Assembly (NCBI GenBank): GCA_003552785.1
Contig: PUOQ01000075.1
Span: 1-33,968, forward strand
Source of the DNA: Dehalococcoidia bacterium
Lineage (GTDB): Bacteria > Chloroflexota > Dehalococcoidia > Dehalococcoidales > CSSed11-197
DNA: 33,968 nt
Reading direction: 5' to 3'
Position 1 is the stretch's first letter. Every line of letters starts with the position of its first letter. The notes beneath the pieces are model-generated. The model did no database searches. It was not told the DNA's origin and was given only the letters and a program-made list of their open reading frames with translations. Below are positions 18,865-28,463 of the stretch, one piece after another. Both the position numbers and the translations under genes were made by a program.

Positions 18865-19594
18865 TAACCGGGTAGCGCTGGTTACCGGCGCCTCCAGAGG
18901 TATAGGCCGGGCAATTGCTGTAAAGCTGGCCCGGAGCGGGTGCCGTGTGGCCATAAATTACAATACCAGCCAGAAGGAGGCAGAAGAGGTAAAGGCAGAA
19001 ATTAACCGTTCTGGAGGCACCGCGGTGCTTGTAAAGGCCGATGTTACCAGTTCCACCGCTGTAAAGGCCATGTTTGGTGAGGTCAACCGCTGTTTTTCCA
19101 CTGTTGATATACTGGTAAACAATGCCGGCACCGTCAGAAATGATCTTGTTTTGAGAATGAAAGAGAAAGACTGGGATGAAGTGCTGGACACCAACCTGAA
19201 GGCGGCATTCTTATGCACCCGGCAGGCATTAAGGAGGATGATAAACCAGGAGTGGGGCCGGATTATAAACATTGCCTCGGTTGCAGCCCAGCGCGGCAAT
19301 TACGGCCAGTGCAATTATTCCGCATCCAAAGGCGGCCTGGTTTCCTTTACCCGGAGTGTTGCCCGGGAAGCAGGCTCAAGAAATATCACCGTAAACGCGG
19401 TTGCACCCGGACTCATTCAAACCGAAATGCTTGAGACGGTTCCCGAAAACCACCTCAAGGAGGTGCTAAACCGCCAGGCAATACCCCGGCTCGGCACCCC
19501 CCGGGACGTAGCTAGCCTGGTTTCATTTCTGGCCTCTGAGGAGGCAGGTTTTATAACGGCCCAGGTTATCAATGTCGACGGCGGTTATATTTAA
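18854..19594 (+). CDS. SDR-family 3-oxoacyl-ACP reductase (FabG-like)
   Basis: MELNNRVALVTGASRGIGRAIAVKLARSG..., NNAG, YSASK catalytic motif. ATG 18854 overlaps the KAS stop; track start 18743 is inside the KAS gene. Confidence 0.93.
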   Translation: MELNNRVALVTGASRGIGRAIAVKLARSGCRVAINYNTSQKEAEEVKAEINRSGGTAVLVKADVTSSTAVKAMFGEVNRCFSTVDILVNNAGTVRNDLVLRMKEKDWDEVLDTNLKAAFLCTRQALRRMINQEWGRIINIASVAAQRGNYGQCNYSASKGGLVSFTRSVAREAGSRNITVNAVAPGLIQTEMLETVPENHLKEVLNRQAIPRLGTPRDVASLVSFLASEEAGFITAQVINVDGGYI

Positions 19595-19644
19595 TCTTGC
19601 CGGGTAGCAATAAAAACGCATCCATGCAACCAAAATGATATTTT

Positions 19645-20649
19645 ATGAATCAAAACGTTGACTTTGGTTACAACACGGCTTTCTATATTAATTCAGGTCT
19701 TGTGACCTCCTGCCAGCAGGAAAGGTTGAAGCAGGCCCGGATAACCATCCACGGCATGTTTGCCGGTGGCGCCATCGCCATAATGCTGGCTCGCTCTGGA
19801 ATTGGCAACTTCACTTTAATAGATCACAGGCGCTACAGCTTGGGTGACATCAACCGGGACGCGGGCTGCTATGCCGACGCCCTCGGTTTATTAAAAGCAG
19901 AAGTTATTGCCGGTCAGATAAAAAGAATAAACCCCGGAGCCAGTGTACGAGCGGTTACACAAAGGCTTAACCTCGAAGAAACCCGGCAGTATATAAAAGG
20001 CTGTGACGTTTATTTTGCCCAGTCCAAAGATATAGCCTTCAGCTGCCATGCGCTGATAATAGCCCAGGAGCTAGGCGTGTTTGGCATTACCTTTATGCCC
20101 AGCGGCATGACAGGCTATGTAGAAGCATATCCCCCCGGAATGAAAAAGGTGGTAGACCCGGCGGCATTATTTGGGGCCCCGGCGGGAATGGGCTATAAAA
20201 AACTCTACCACTTTTTGCGAAACCCTCTTAACAGGTGCGGACGTCGGTGGCATATAACCGAGGGAAAGTGGCGGATTGACTGGTTCGTGCGCTGGCGAGA
20301 CAGAAAGGTGCCCGAAGCCCAGCTGTGCCCCAATCTGTGGCTGGGAGCCGGGCTGGCAAGCATGGAAGCTTTAAAGTATATCACCCGGACATGGCCGGTG
20401 GTAAAGGTGCCCAAAATGTGGCATTTGGTTCCCGCTGAAAACCGGATAAAAGCCGAAAAGTTCCGCCGCCGGTCATGGTGGTTTGAAAAAATAATATACC
20501 GTGTCTTTAACATAGGCTTTTGGGGAATAGGAAAAAAATATCAAAAATACACTGCCAGAAGGCTTTTTAACGAACTGGAGCATATGCAAAAGCAGGAAAA
20601 CCAGGGCATTGAAGTAAAGCCCCCTTTTATGTGGCGCCACTTAATATAG
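19645..20649 (+). CDS. ThiF/E1-like paralog B with degenerate nucleotide-binding motif (candidate pseudo-E1)
   Basis: 334 aa, same length as 15390-16394 and alignable end to end, but GTGGAGG is GMFAGG and the SEADD region is AQSKD. Confidence 0.8.
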   Translation: MNQNVDFGYNTAFYINSGLVTSCQQERLKQARITIHGMFAGGAIAIMLARSGIGNFTLIDHRRYSLGDINRDAGCYADALGLLKAEVIAGQIKRINPGASVRAVTQRLNLEETRQYIKGCDVYFAQSKDIAFSCHALIIAQELGVFGITFMPSGMTGYVEAYPPGMKKVVDPAALFGAPAGMGYKKLYHFLRNPLNRCGRRWHITEGKWRIDWFVRWRDRKVPEAQLCPNLWLGAGLASMEALKYITRTWPVVKVPKMWHLVPAENRIKAEKFRRRSWWFEKIIYRVFNIGFWGIGKKYQKYTARRLFNELEHMQKQENQGIEVKPPFMWRHLI

Positions 20650-20678
20650 AGGTATTACCCGGATAAAACAATGATCAA

Positions 20679-21944
20679 ATGAAGATAGTTCTTGTCTCAA
20701 TCGGCACCCTTGGAGATGTCTACCCGTATGCGGCACTTGGCAGAGGCTTGAAAGATGCCGGACATGAGGCAGTAATAGCTACCCATGCACCATTCGAGCC
20801 CTTTATAAGGCAAAAAGGACTTTTATTTTCACCGCTGGCCGGGGATCCGGTACAGTGGCTTGAAAACGGTGAACTGCTCTCTCTGATACAAAAAAGCACC
20901 AATTTTGTAAGCTGGCTGGCAAAGCTGAGGGAGCTTTCCGATGCAATTATTCCTGATATACTTGGATCGTGCCGGGAATCATGCCGGGGTGCTGAGGCCA
21001 TCATATATTCGCCCCTGGCCTGGGCAGGGTATTCAATTGCCGAGGAGATGCGGGTAAAATCAATCGCTGCATGCCTGCAGCCCCTGACTCCCACTGGCAA
21101 GTTCCCATCTGCCTGGTTTCCAGCTAATAGCCTTAAGGTGCCATTATTTAACCGGCTCAGTCACAAGCTGGCAAGGCAGATTTACTGGCAATTCTTCCGG
21201 CCCTACATTAACCCGTGGAGAAAGCATTCACTGCTCCTGCCTCCCCTGCCCTTAATGGGCCCATATGCCGGTGAAACATGGAAACGTCAGCCATTCCTGT
21301 ATGGTTTCAGCCCCCATGTTATTCCAAAGCCGCCTGACTGGCCGGAAAATGCCCACGTTACCGGCTGGTGGCTTTTTGAGTCTGACCCGGGCTACGTGCC
21401 CCCATCACCGCTGGAAGACTTCATCAGCTCTGGCAACGCCCCGATATATGCAGGTTTCGGCAGCATGCCCCAGCGGAACCCGGAACAACTGCTTGACACA
21501 ATACTGCTGGCAACAGAAGCATCAGGAGTGCGGGTGGTTATTCAGTTGAAGGCGGAAGGCCTGCCAGAAGGAAGAATAACGGACAACCTTTTCAACGCAG
21601 GCTGGGTGGATCACACCTGGTTGTTTCCACGCATGAAGGCCGTTGTCCATCACGGAGGTGCTTCTTCTTTTGCCAGCAGTCTTTATGCAGGCGTTCCGGT
21701 AATTACCGTACCCCATGCCTGGGATCAGTACTTCTGGGGCAGGCGGATTGCACAGCTCGGCCTGGGCCCCTCTCCGATAAAGCGGGCGGATTTAAACAAA
21801 GACCGGCTAACAAGGGCAATACGCATGGCGGTTACAGGCCCCGGGTATCTTAAGCGCTGTTCTGAATTATCTGGCAAATTAAGGGCCGAGAACGGAGTTG
21901 CCAGTGCGGTTGGAGTGATTGAAAAGTACCTTAAAGTGGATTGA
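20679..21944 (+). CDS. GT1-family (UGT/sterol-glucosyltransferase-like) glycosyltransferase
   Basis: 421 aa; MKIVLVSIGTLGDVYPYAALGRGLKDAGHEAVIAT, PIYAGFGSMP, GWVDHTWLFPRMKAVVHHGGASSFASSLYAGVPVITVPHAWDQYFWGRRI. Confidence 0.93.
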   Translation: MKIVLVSIGTLGDVYPYAALGRGLKDAGHEAVIATHAPFEPFIRQKGLLFSPLAGDPVQWLENGELLSLIQKSTNFVSWLAKLRELSDAIIPDILGSCRESCRGAEAIIYSPLAWAGYSIAEEMRVKSIAACLQPLTPTGKFPSAWFPANSLKVPLFNRLSHKLARQIYWQFFRPYINPWRKHSLLLPPLPLMGPYAGETWKRQPFLYGFSPHVIPKPPDWPENAHVTGWWLFESDPGYVPPSPLEDFISSGNAPIYAGFGSMPQRNPEQLLDTILLATEASGVRVVIQLKAEGLPEGRITDNLFNAGWVDHTWLFPRMKAVVHHGGASSFASSLYAGVPVITVPHAWDQYFWGRRIAQLGLGPSPIKRADLNKDRLTRAIRMAVTGPGYLKRCSELSGKLRAENGVASAVGVIEKYLKVD

Positions 21945-22138
21945 TTTACAAAGGTATTTGATGCACCAAAATACACCAGGTGTATAACCTTTCTTACTTT
22001 TCTCATCCATAAAGTACCCCGGGCACATTTTGAACCGCTCAGGTAAACAGCTATTTATGCCACAGGCACAAGAAAACGAGGTTACAGGTTTCGGTGTTTA
22101 AAACTTTGTGAAAATGGTTAAAAGGAATTAAGAGTATA

Positions 22139-22274
22139 TTACAAGCCTTGCCATCGATGGTCGCTCACCCCTATCTTTTTGCTGACTACAGAGATGGTTG
22201 TTCCCTGATTGAGCAGTAATTCTGCCTCCGTAGCTTGTTGATGATCTGTTCCGGTGCAAACCTTTTTTGGCCAT
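22139..22274 (-). pseudogene. IS3-family transposase OrfA remnant (frameshifted, truncated)
   Basis: Reverse complement reads KRFAPEQIINKLR | EAELLLNQGTTISVVSKKIGVSDHRWQGL* across two frames; matches the OrfA N-terminal pattern (K)RFTPEQIIxKLREAExLLxQGxTIxxVxxxLGVS. Confidence 0.8.
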
Positions 22275-22367
22275 CTATTACCCCCTTTTTTACGAGATTA
22301 TAACTGGTGCCGTTTTCGGGGGGCAGGCCAGCGGGATTATAATGCGGTTGCTGTGCCAAGGGTATGG

Positions 22368-22441
22368 TGGGCGGTATTGGACTCGAACCAATGACCTCTG
22401 CGATGTCAACGCAGCGCTCTAACCAGCTGAGCTAACCGCCC
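22368..22441 (-). tRNA. tRNA-Val (GAC anticodon)
   Basis: GGGCGGTTAGCTCAGCTGGTTAGAGCGCTGCGTTGACATCGCAGAGGTCATTGGTTCGAGTCCAATACCGCCCA; full cloverleaf, anticodon loop TTGACAT, CCA not encoded. Confidence 0.95.
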
Positions 22442-22491
22442 GTATGTAATTTATATGTAAACTACATATTAATTAACACTCAAAGATAAAG

Positions 22492-23097
22492 CTACCTTGA
22501 ATGGTTTTCTTTTGGAACGATTGCCAGTGCAATCAATCCTGCCACAACTGCTTTTATTATATCACCAAGTATAAAGGGAGCAACACCAAGTGTTAATATA
22601 CCAGACATTCCAATTTGACCTGCTCCCATGGTGTTTAGCCATATTCCCAGCCACGTAACTCCTGGAATATAATAGAGTAGCGTAGCCACCAGCATGAGGC
22701 CAATCATGGGTAAAAGGCGTCTGGCTTTGACATATTTATCTACAAAATGTCCAAGGAAAAGTGCCGCTGGAATAAAACCTATAATATAACCACCGGTAGC
22801 ACCCAGGCCACTGGCCATACCTGCAAACCAGGGTACTCCGGCTATGCCAAGCCCGGCATAAGCAGCCATACTGGCTCCACCCCACCATCTTCCTAACATG
22901 ATGCCTGCCATTAATACAGCCAGTACCTGACCTGTAATAGGCACCGGTGTAAAAGGTAGTGGAATCCTGACCTGGGCCAGCAAACCGGTTAAACCTGCTA
23001 TTGCTAAAAGCATGGCTATCTTTGCAGGGATACTCAGGCTGTTACGCCAGTCAAAAAATCCGTGCCTCAGTCTTATTACGTTTGAAATTGCTTCCAT
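22492..23097 (-). CDS. bioY: biotin transporter BioY
   Basis: 201 aa; LAQVRIPLPFTPVPITGQVLAVLMAGIMLG...GGASMAAYAGLGIAGVPWFAG...GATGGYIIGFIPAA. Confidence 0.93.
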   Translation of the reverse strand: MEAISNVIRLRHGFFDWRNSLSIPAKIAMLLAIAGLTGLLAQVRIPLPFTPVPITGQVLAVLMAGIMLGRWWGGASMAAYAGLGIAGVPWFAGMASGLGATGGYIIGFIPAALFLGHFVDKYVKARRLLPMIGLMLVATLLYYIPGVTWLGIWLNTMGAGQIGMSGILTLGVAPFILGDIIKAVVAGLIALAIVPKENHSR

Positions 23098-23128
23098 AAT
23101 CCTTCTCCAGTTTCAGTCTGCAATCTGG

Positions 23129-23350
23129 CTATACCGAGGGTTTTTTATTGCCGATCATCGAAATTTCTACGTTACGACCACAGTGCGGGCAATTAAGCGT
23201 CAACGAAACCGGTTGCACCATAACACGCTCTATTACGGCCGAAACCATCGTGTCTATGTCATCCAGCCGGTGGTCAAGCATATCAAGGCGCCGTTTAATG
23301 TCTTCAGTTTCCTGCTGAGCTTTTTTGTCTTGCTTGTTTTTGTCTACCAA
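23129..23350 (-). CDS. small coiled-coil plus CPHCG protein, unknown function
   Basis: 73 aa; charged heptad-like N-terminus (EDIKRRLDMLDHRLDDIDTMVSAVIERV) then NCPHCGRNVEI. Confidence 0.55.
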   Translation of the reverse strand: MVDKNKQDKKAQQETEDIKRRLDMLDHRLDDIDTMVSAVIERVMVQPVSLTLNCPHCGRNVEISMIGNKKPSV

Positions 23351-23514
23351 AATATCCTTTTACCTGTTGTTTTCGGGCTTATTATAGTTATTTGGTGTCT
23401 GTAATGTCAAAATAATTAGAAAATTATCCAATTCAAGTCAAAAACTTATTGATTTGGGCTTTAACTGGATTTATACTTGATGAATAGCTATTTGTTTATT
23501 AAGGAGGTTGCTTT

Positions 23515-23772
23515 ATGGCTGAAATGGAGATTGGAGTCGTTTCAGATTACTTTGCCCATCCAAATGTTGCTGGTATAGAATTGACCGGAGAGCTGAGAGT
23601 CGGTGACACCATTCATATTCTGGGGCACACCACCGACATTGAGTTTATCGTAAATTCCATGCAGATAGAGCACAATGATGTAAGCCGGGCTCAACCAAAC
23701 CAATCAGTAGGCGTTAAGGTGCCTGACAGAGTGCGAAAAGGGGATAAAGTATTTAAAGTAACCGGTCAGTAG
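23515..23772 (+). CDS. translation elongation factor-like (EF-Tu domain 2-like) small protein
   Basis: 85 aa; MEIGVVSDYFAHPNVAGIELTGELRVGDTIHILGHTTDIEFIVNSMQIEHNDVSRAQPNQSVGVKVPDRVRKGDKVFKV; aaggaggttgc RBS. Confidence 0.85.
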   Translation: MAEMEIGVVSDYFAHPNVAGIELTGELRVGDTIHILGHTTDIEFIVNSMQIEHNDVSRAQPNQSVGVKVPDRVRKGDKVFKVTGQ

Positions 23773-23774
23773 TG

Positions 23775-24242
23775 CTATTTCATTGCTTTAATCAGGTTGG
23801 CCATTTCAATAGCACTGGAGGCAGCTGCAAACCCCTTGTTACCCATCTTTGAACCAGCACGCTCGATAGCTTGCTCTAGATTTTCGGTTGTTATAACTCC
23901 GTTGATTACCGGAACCCCTGTGTCAAGGTTTACTTTTGCAATTCCCTTGCTCAACTCAGTAGCAACAAAGTCAAAATGTGGCGTTCCGCCTCTTATTACA
24001 GCTCCGAGGCAAATAATAGCATCATAATTTCCCTGCCGGGCCAGTTTTTGGGCGATAAGAGGTATCTCCAGCGCTCCAGGTGTCCAGGCAGTATCAATTG
24101 TTTCACGATTAACATTATGACGAATTAGGCCATCCATAGCCCCATCGTACAATTTATTTGAAATAAAATCATTAAATCGTGATATGACCAGGGCGATTTT
24201 TAATCCACTACCATCCAGGTTACCTTCAAAACAGTTAGACAT
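23775..24242 (-). CDS. ribH: 6,7-dimethyl-8-ribityllumazine synthase
   Basis: From internal ATG ([27 protein letters not shown]...[16 protein letters not shown]...[16 protein letters not shown]). Confidence 0.96.
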   Translation of the reverse strand: MSNCFEGNLDGSGLKIALVISRFNDFISNKLYDGAMDGLIRHNVNRETIDTAWTPGALEIPLIAQKLARQGNYDAIICLGAVIRGGTPHFDFVATELSKGIAKVNLDTGVPVINGVITTENLEQAIERAGSKMGNKGFAAASSAIEMANLIKAMK

Positions 24243-24255
24243 TTCCCTCTCCTTA

Positions 24256-25482
24256 TCAGGCTTCGTTTGATTTAGATTCATTAATGTTTAATTTATGCCC
24301 CATTTTGCTTTGCTTTGTCTCAAGATAGCGCCGGTTGTGTTCATTGGGTTCGACTATTATAGGCATCGTATCAACAACCGTCAAACCATAACCTTGAAGG
24401 CCAACAACTTTTTTGGGGTTATTGGTCAGAAGTATTATTTTGCTTAGGCCCAGATCGGCCAATATCTGTGCTCCGGTACCATAATCTCGAAGATCGTCTT
24501 TAAAGCCAAGGCAGATGTTTGCTTCGATTGTGTCCAGCCCTGTGTCCTGGAGTGCATAAGCCTTTATCTTGTTGTGGAAGCCGATACCCCTCCCCTCCTG
24601 GCGCATATATAATAAGACACCGCTTCCCTGCCGGGTAATCCTTTTTAGAGCTTCATCAAGTTGCTGGCCACAATCACAGCGCTGGCTACCAAGAACATCA
24701 CCTGTAAGGCATTCACTGTGAACTCTGACCAGCACAGGACTTGAAGTATTTATATCACCGTATATCATGGCGAGATGCTCGCCACAATCAGTTACACTTG
24801 AATAGGCAATTGCCTGAAATTCTCCGTATTTGGTCGGCATTTTGGTATTAGCCACTGCAGCAACCAGCTTTTCATGGCGCATGCGATATTCGATAAGATC
24901 TGCAATACTTACTATTTTAATGCCGTGTTCATTGGCGATATCTTCAAGTTCGGGCAATCGAGCCATTGAACCATCGCTATTTATTATTTCACAAATCACA
25001 CCTGCCGGATATAGACCGGCCAGATTTGCGAAATCAATAGCGGCTTCCGTGTGACCTGCTCGTACAAGCACTCCCCCTTCCCTGGCACGTAATGGAAAAA
25101 TGTGACCGGGTCTGGCAATATCTTCAGGTCGTGTAGCTGGATCGATAACAGTTTTTATTGTCTTGGCTCGATCATACGGAGATATCCCTGTAGTTACCCC
25201 CTCTTTAGCTTCAATGGATACAGTGAAAGCAGTGCAATGGGAAGATGTGTTCTGATTAACCATCATTGGGATGTTAAGTTCATCCAGGCGATTTCCCGTC
25301 ACCGGCATGCATACCAGGCCGCGACCGTACTTTATCATAAAGTTTATGGCTTCGGGTGTGACTTTTTCAGCCGCCATCAGAAAGTCACCTTCATTCTCCC
25401 TGTTTTCATCATCGACAACAATTATCAATTTACCGGCTTTTATATCTTTAATTGCTTCTTCGATAGAAGAAAGTATCATCAA
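24256..25482 (-). CDS. ribBA: bifunctional 3,4-DHBP synthase / GTP cyclohydrolase II
   Basis: 408 aa; [18 protein letters not shown] and [30 protein letters not shown]. Confidence 0.97.
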   Translation of the reverse strand: MMILSSIEEAIKDIKAGKLIIVVDDENRENEGDFLMAAEKVTPEAINFMIKYGRGLVCMPVTGNRLDELNIPMMVNQNTSSHCTAFTVSIEAKEGVTTGISPYDRAKTIKTVIDPATRPEDIARPGHIFPLRAREGGVLVRAGHTEAAIDFANLAGLYPAGVICEIINSDGSMARLPELEDIANEHGIKIVSIADLIEYRMRHEKLVAAVANTKMPTKYGEFQAIAYSSVTDCGEHLAMIYGDINTSSPVLVRVHSECLTGDVLGSQRCDCGQQLDEALKRITRQGSGVLLYMRQEGRGIGFHNKIKAYALQDTGLDTIEANICLGFKDDLRDYGTGAQILADLGLSKIILLTNNPKKVVGLQGYGLTVVDTMPIIVEPNEHNRRYLETKQSKMGHKLNINESKSNEA

Positions 25483-25491
25483 TTAACCTCA

Positions 25492-26121
25492 CTAACCTGC
25501 AGAAAATCCATGCTCAGATAGAAATTCAGCGGAAATTTTGTTTTTATTTGGCCTTAAGAACTTTTCTACATATTTTGCAATCACATCAACTTCAAGATTT
25601 ACAACCCTTGGTACGTTAAAATCGCTCAGTGTAGTATTGGCAAGGCTGTGGGGAACTATCGATACTTTGAATTCATCATTATTAACTTCAGTAATGGTCA
25701 GGCTGATTCCGTCAATACAAATAAATCCTTTCTCTACAATATAGCGCATTATTTCACTTGAAGCTGAAACAGCAATCACAGTTGCTGAGGTGCCATGCGC
25801 TATCCGCCTGATACGACCGGTGCCATCGACGTGACCCTGTACAAAATGACCGCCGATGGGTTTAGTTGGGTAGAGCGGACGCTCAAGGTTAACTTTGTCG
25901 CCATTTTTGAGTATTCCAAGATTGGTCCTATTAAGCGTTTCGGGCATTATTCCGGCTGTAAAGCTGAATTCATCGAAATGAGTAACAGTAAGGCAAACCC
26001 CGTTAACTGCAATGCTGCCTCCAATTTCAAGGTCAGCCAGAACCTGCTTTGCATTTATTTTCAGGTTGTTTTGGCTGGCAAGGTTTAAAGTGCCAACTTC
26101 TTCAATAATACCGGTAAACAT
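25492..26121 (-). CDS. ribE: riboflavin synthase alpha chain
   Basis: 209 aa; MFTGIIEEVG, GGSIAVNGVCLTVT, GGHFVQGHVDGTG, GISLTI. Confidence 0.96.
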   Translation of the reverse strand: MFTGIIEEVGTLNLASQNNLKINAKQVLADLEIGGSIAVNGVCLTVTHFDEFSFTAGIMPETLNRTNLGILKNGDKVNLERPLYPTKPIGGHFVQGHVDGTGRIRRIAHGTSATVIAVSASSEIMRYIVEKGFICIDGISLTITEVNNDEFKVSIVPHSLANTTLSDFNVPRVVNLEVDVIAKYVEKFLRPNKNKISAEFLSEHGFSAG

Positions 26122-26122
26122 C

Positions 26123-27217
26123 TTAACCTCTGATGTATCCGCTAATCATGACATCGTTCTCAAACTGTTCAATGCTAATATTATGTAAACGATATGCATC
26201 TTGAATTTTTTCAATTCCCTGGCCTCCAACGGGAGTGCGGGCATTTTCGCCCCCGATGATTACCGGGGCAACAAAAGCGACAACTTTATCTACAAGGCCC
26301 TGATCAAACATGGATCCCATTATTGACGATCCACCTTCAACCATTATACTGGTAATTTCTCTTTTGCCAAGTTCCTCAATAAGAGCTTCTAAATTGACAA
26401 AGCCGTTAACAGCCTTTAATTCAAGAAGCTGGGCACCTTTATCCCCTAAATTCCTTTTGTTTAATTCTGAAACATGGTCGCTAATTGCTATAATGGTATC
26501 GCCTGCTTCATTTAATATTTGAGAGTCCAGCGGTGTTCTTCCATAACTGTCAACAATGACTCTAATGGGTTGCTTGTGCGAAGTACCCCCTCTGCCTCCG
26601 CCGCATCTAACCGTTAACTGTGGATTATCTTTTAAAATAGTATTTATTCCAGCCATTATTGCGTCATGCCGGTGTCGGAGATGATGTGAAAAACAGCGAG
26701 AAGGCTCGCAAGAGATCCATTTTGAGTCCCCGCAAAATGTAGCAATTTTTCCATCGAGGCTCATGGCAAATTTTGCCGTGACAAATGGAATACCGGTTGT
26801 GATGTATTTTATATGACCTTCTATTATTTCCCGCACCCGACTATGTTCTTCTCCAACAGCTACTTTAATACCTGCCTGTTCAAGTAATGCACGTCCCTTG
26901 CCATTGACAACAGGGTTTGGATCAAGCATCGATATGTGCACCTCGGATATGCCGGACTTGATAATAGCATCGGTACAGGGCGGAGTCCTGCCATAATGAC
27001 AGCAGGGTTCAAGCGTGATATACATTGAAGCACCTCTTGCTTCTTCTTTTGCCTCCTTTAAAGCAACGACTTCAGCATGATCATTACCGGGAGGCTGGGT
27101 GTAACCTCGCCCTACAATAACATTATCCTTGACTATTATTGCACCAACAGCCGGGTTTGGGCTAACGTTGCCCTCAGCCAATCTTGCAAGAGATAAAGCT
27201 TCCTGCATGTATTTCAT
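26123..27217 (-). CDS. ribD: bifunctional riboflavin deaminase/reductase
   Basis: 364 aa; HAEVVAL, TLEPCCHYGRTPPCTDAII, MVEGGSSIMGSM. Confidence 0.97.
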   Translation of the reverse strand: MKYMQEALSLARLAEGNVSPNPAVGAIIVKDNVIVGRGYTQPPGNDHAEVVALKEAKEEARGASMYITLEPCCHYGRTPPCTDAIIKSGISEVHISMLDPNPVVNGKGRALLEQAGIKVAVGEEHSRVREIIEGHIKYITTGIPFVTAKFAMSLDGKIATFCGDSKWISCEPSRCFSHHLRHRHDAIMAGINTILKDNPQLTVRCGGGRGGTSHKQPIRVIVDSYGRTPLDSQILNEAGDTIIAISDHVSELNKRNLGDKGAQLLELKAVNGFVNLEALIEELGKREITSIMVEGGSSIMGSMFDQGLVDKVVAFVAPVIIGGENARTPVGGQGIEKIQDAYRLHNISIEQFENDVMISGYIRG

Positions 27218-27319
27218 GTAATGATTCTATCACCCTGTTTCTCAAACCTGCAAATAAAATAAGAACAAAACAAATCTTATTGGCGGAGGAATGAAATTTC
27301 GAGTATAATTAGCCTTGAT

Positions 27320-27874
27320 ATGAATAACGCATTCAAATACTGGGCTCGCGAAATAATTGTCGTTTTGACAGCGGCACTGGCTATATTTTTCGTTCTTCAA
27401 TTTACTCTGATGAAGGCAGAAGTTGTTGGCGAAAGTATGGAGCCCAGCCTGGTCAGGGGCGAACAGGTCATGATAAATAAAATGGCCTATACCTTCGGGC
27501 TCCCCCAAAGAGGTGATATTATTGTTTTCACCCCACCCGAATCGGTCGGTTCAACGCAAAACTATATAAAAAGGGTTATAGGTCTGCCCGGTGAACAGGT
27601 CAGTATTTATGGTGGCAAAGTACATATTACTGGTAATAACGGTTCTGTACACGTTCTTGACGAGCCATTTGTCGATAAAAACCCCTTGCATGACTATGAA
27701 AGTGGCGTCATCCCCGAAGACCACTACTTTGTCATGGGGGATAATCGCACCAACAGCAGCGATTCGCGGGGTGGATGGACTGTAGACGTGGACGATATTA
27801 TTGGTAAAGCCTGGATTTCCTTCTGGCCGCTTTCAGAGTTCGGCGGTGCTCCGAATTATACGTTTTCTGATTAG
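27320..27874 (+). CDS. lepB: signal peptidase I
   Basis: 184 aa; VVGESMEPSL, NYIKRVIGLPGE, GDNRTNSSDSRGG. Confidence 0.95.
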   Translation: MNNAFKYWAREIIVVLTAALAIFFVLQFTLMKAEVVGESMEPSLVRGEQVMINKMAYTFGLPQRGDIIVFTPPESVGSTQNYIKRVIGLPGEQVSIYGGKVHITGNNGSVHVLDEPFVDKNPLHDYESGVIPEDHYFVMGDNRTNSSDSRGGWTVDVDDIIGKAWISFWPLSEFGGAPNYTFSD

Positions 27875-27878
27875 TATT

Positions 27879-28463
27879 ATGGCAAATACAAATAACAATT
27901 ATGCTGAAAATCTGTTTTTAAACGCAGGTGCTGTATTAAAAGGCCACTTTCTTCTAACTTCTGGCTTGCATTCACCAGTTTATTGGGAGAAGTTTAAAAT
28001 TCTCCAGTATCCGGAATATACTTCAAAACTTTGCCAGATGATAGCCATGCATTTTAGTAATGACGATGTCGAAGTAGTGGTGGGGCCAACTACCGGTGGC
28101 ATTATTCTCGCTTATGAAACGGCACGCTATTTAGGTGTAAGGGGTATATTTGCTGAAAGCACCGTTGATGGAACAAGGGAATTAAAACGCGGTTTTAATA
28201 TCGAGAAAGGCGAAAAAGTATTGCTGGTTGATGACGTTTTGACTACCGGCAAATCAATTAAAGAGGTATACCAGGTGATTAAAAAATGCGGCGGAATTTT
28301 GGCCGGGATTGGTGTTTTGGTTGACCGTTCTAAATCCGGAGTTGATATAGATACGGATTTATACAGTTGCATCCGGTCTGCTGAAATAAGTTATTCTCCG
28401 GAAAAGTGTCCATTATGTAAAGAGGGTGCACCTTTAATTAAGCCCGGGGGTAAAACAGGATAA
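27879..28463 (+). CDS. pyrE: orotate phosphoribosyltransferase
   Basis: From internal ATG 27879 (MANTNNNYAENLFLNAGAVLKGHFLLTSGLHSPVYWEKFKI); KVLLVDDVLTTGKSI PRPP motif. Confidence 0.94.
   Translation: MANTNNNYAENLFLNAGAVLKGHFLLTSGLHSPVYWEKFKILQYPEYTSKLCQMIAMHFSNDDVEVVVGPTTGGIILAYETARYLGVRGIFAESTVDGTRELKRGFNIEKGEKVLLVDDVLTTGKSIKEVYQVIKKCGGILAGIGVLVDRSKSGVDIDTDLYSCIRSAEISYSPEKCPLCKEGAPLIKPGGKTG

Noticed and set aside
27218-27319. FMN riboswitch upstream of ribD
   Set aside because: The ribD-lepB intergenic gap is only about 100 bp and shows no recognisable RFN-element segments.
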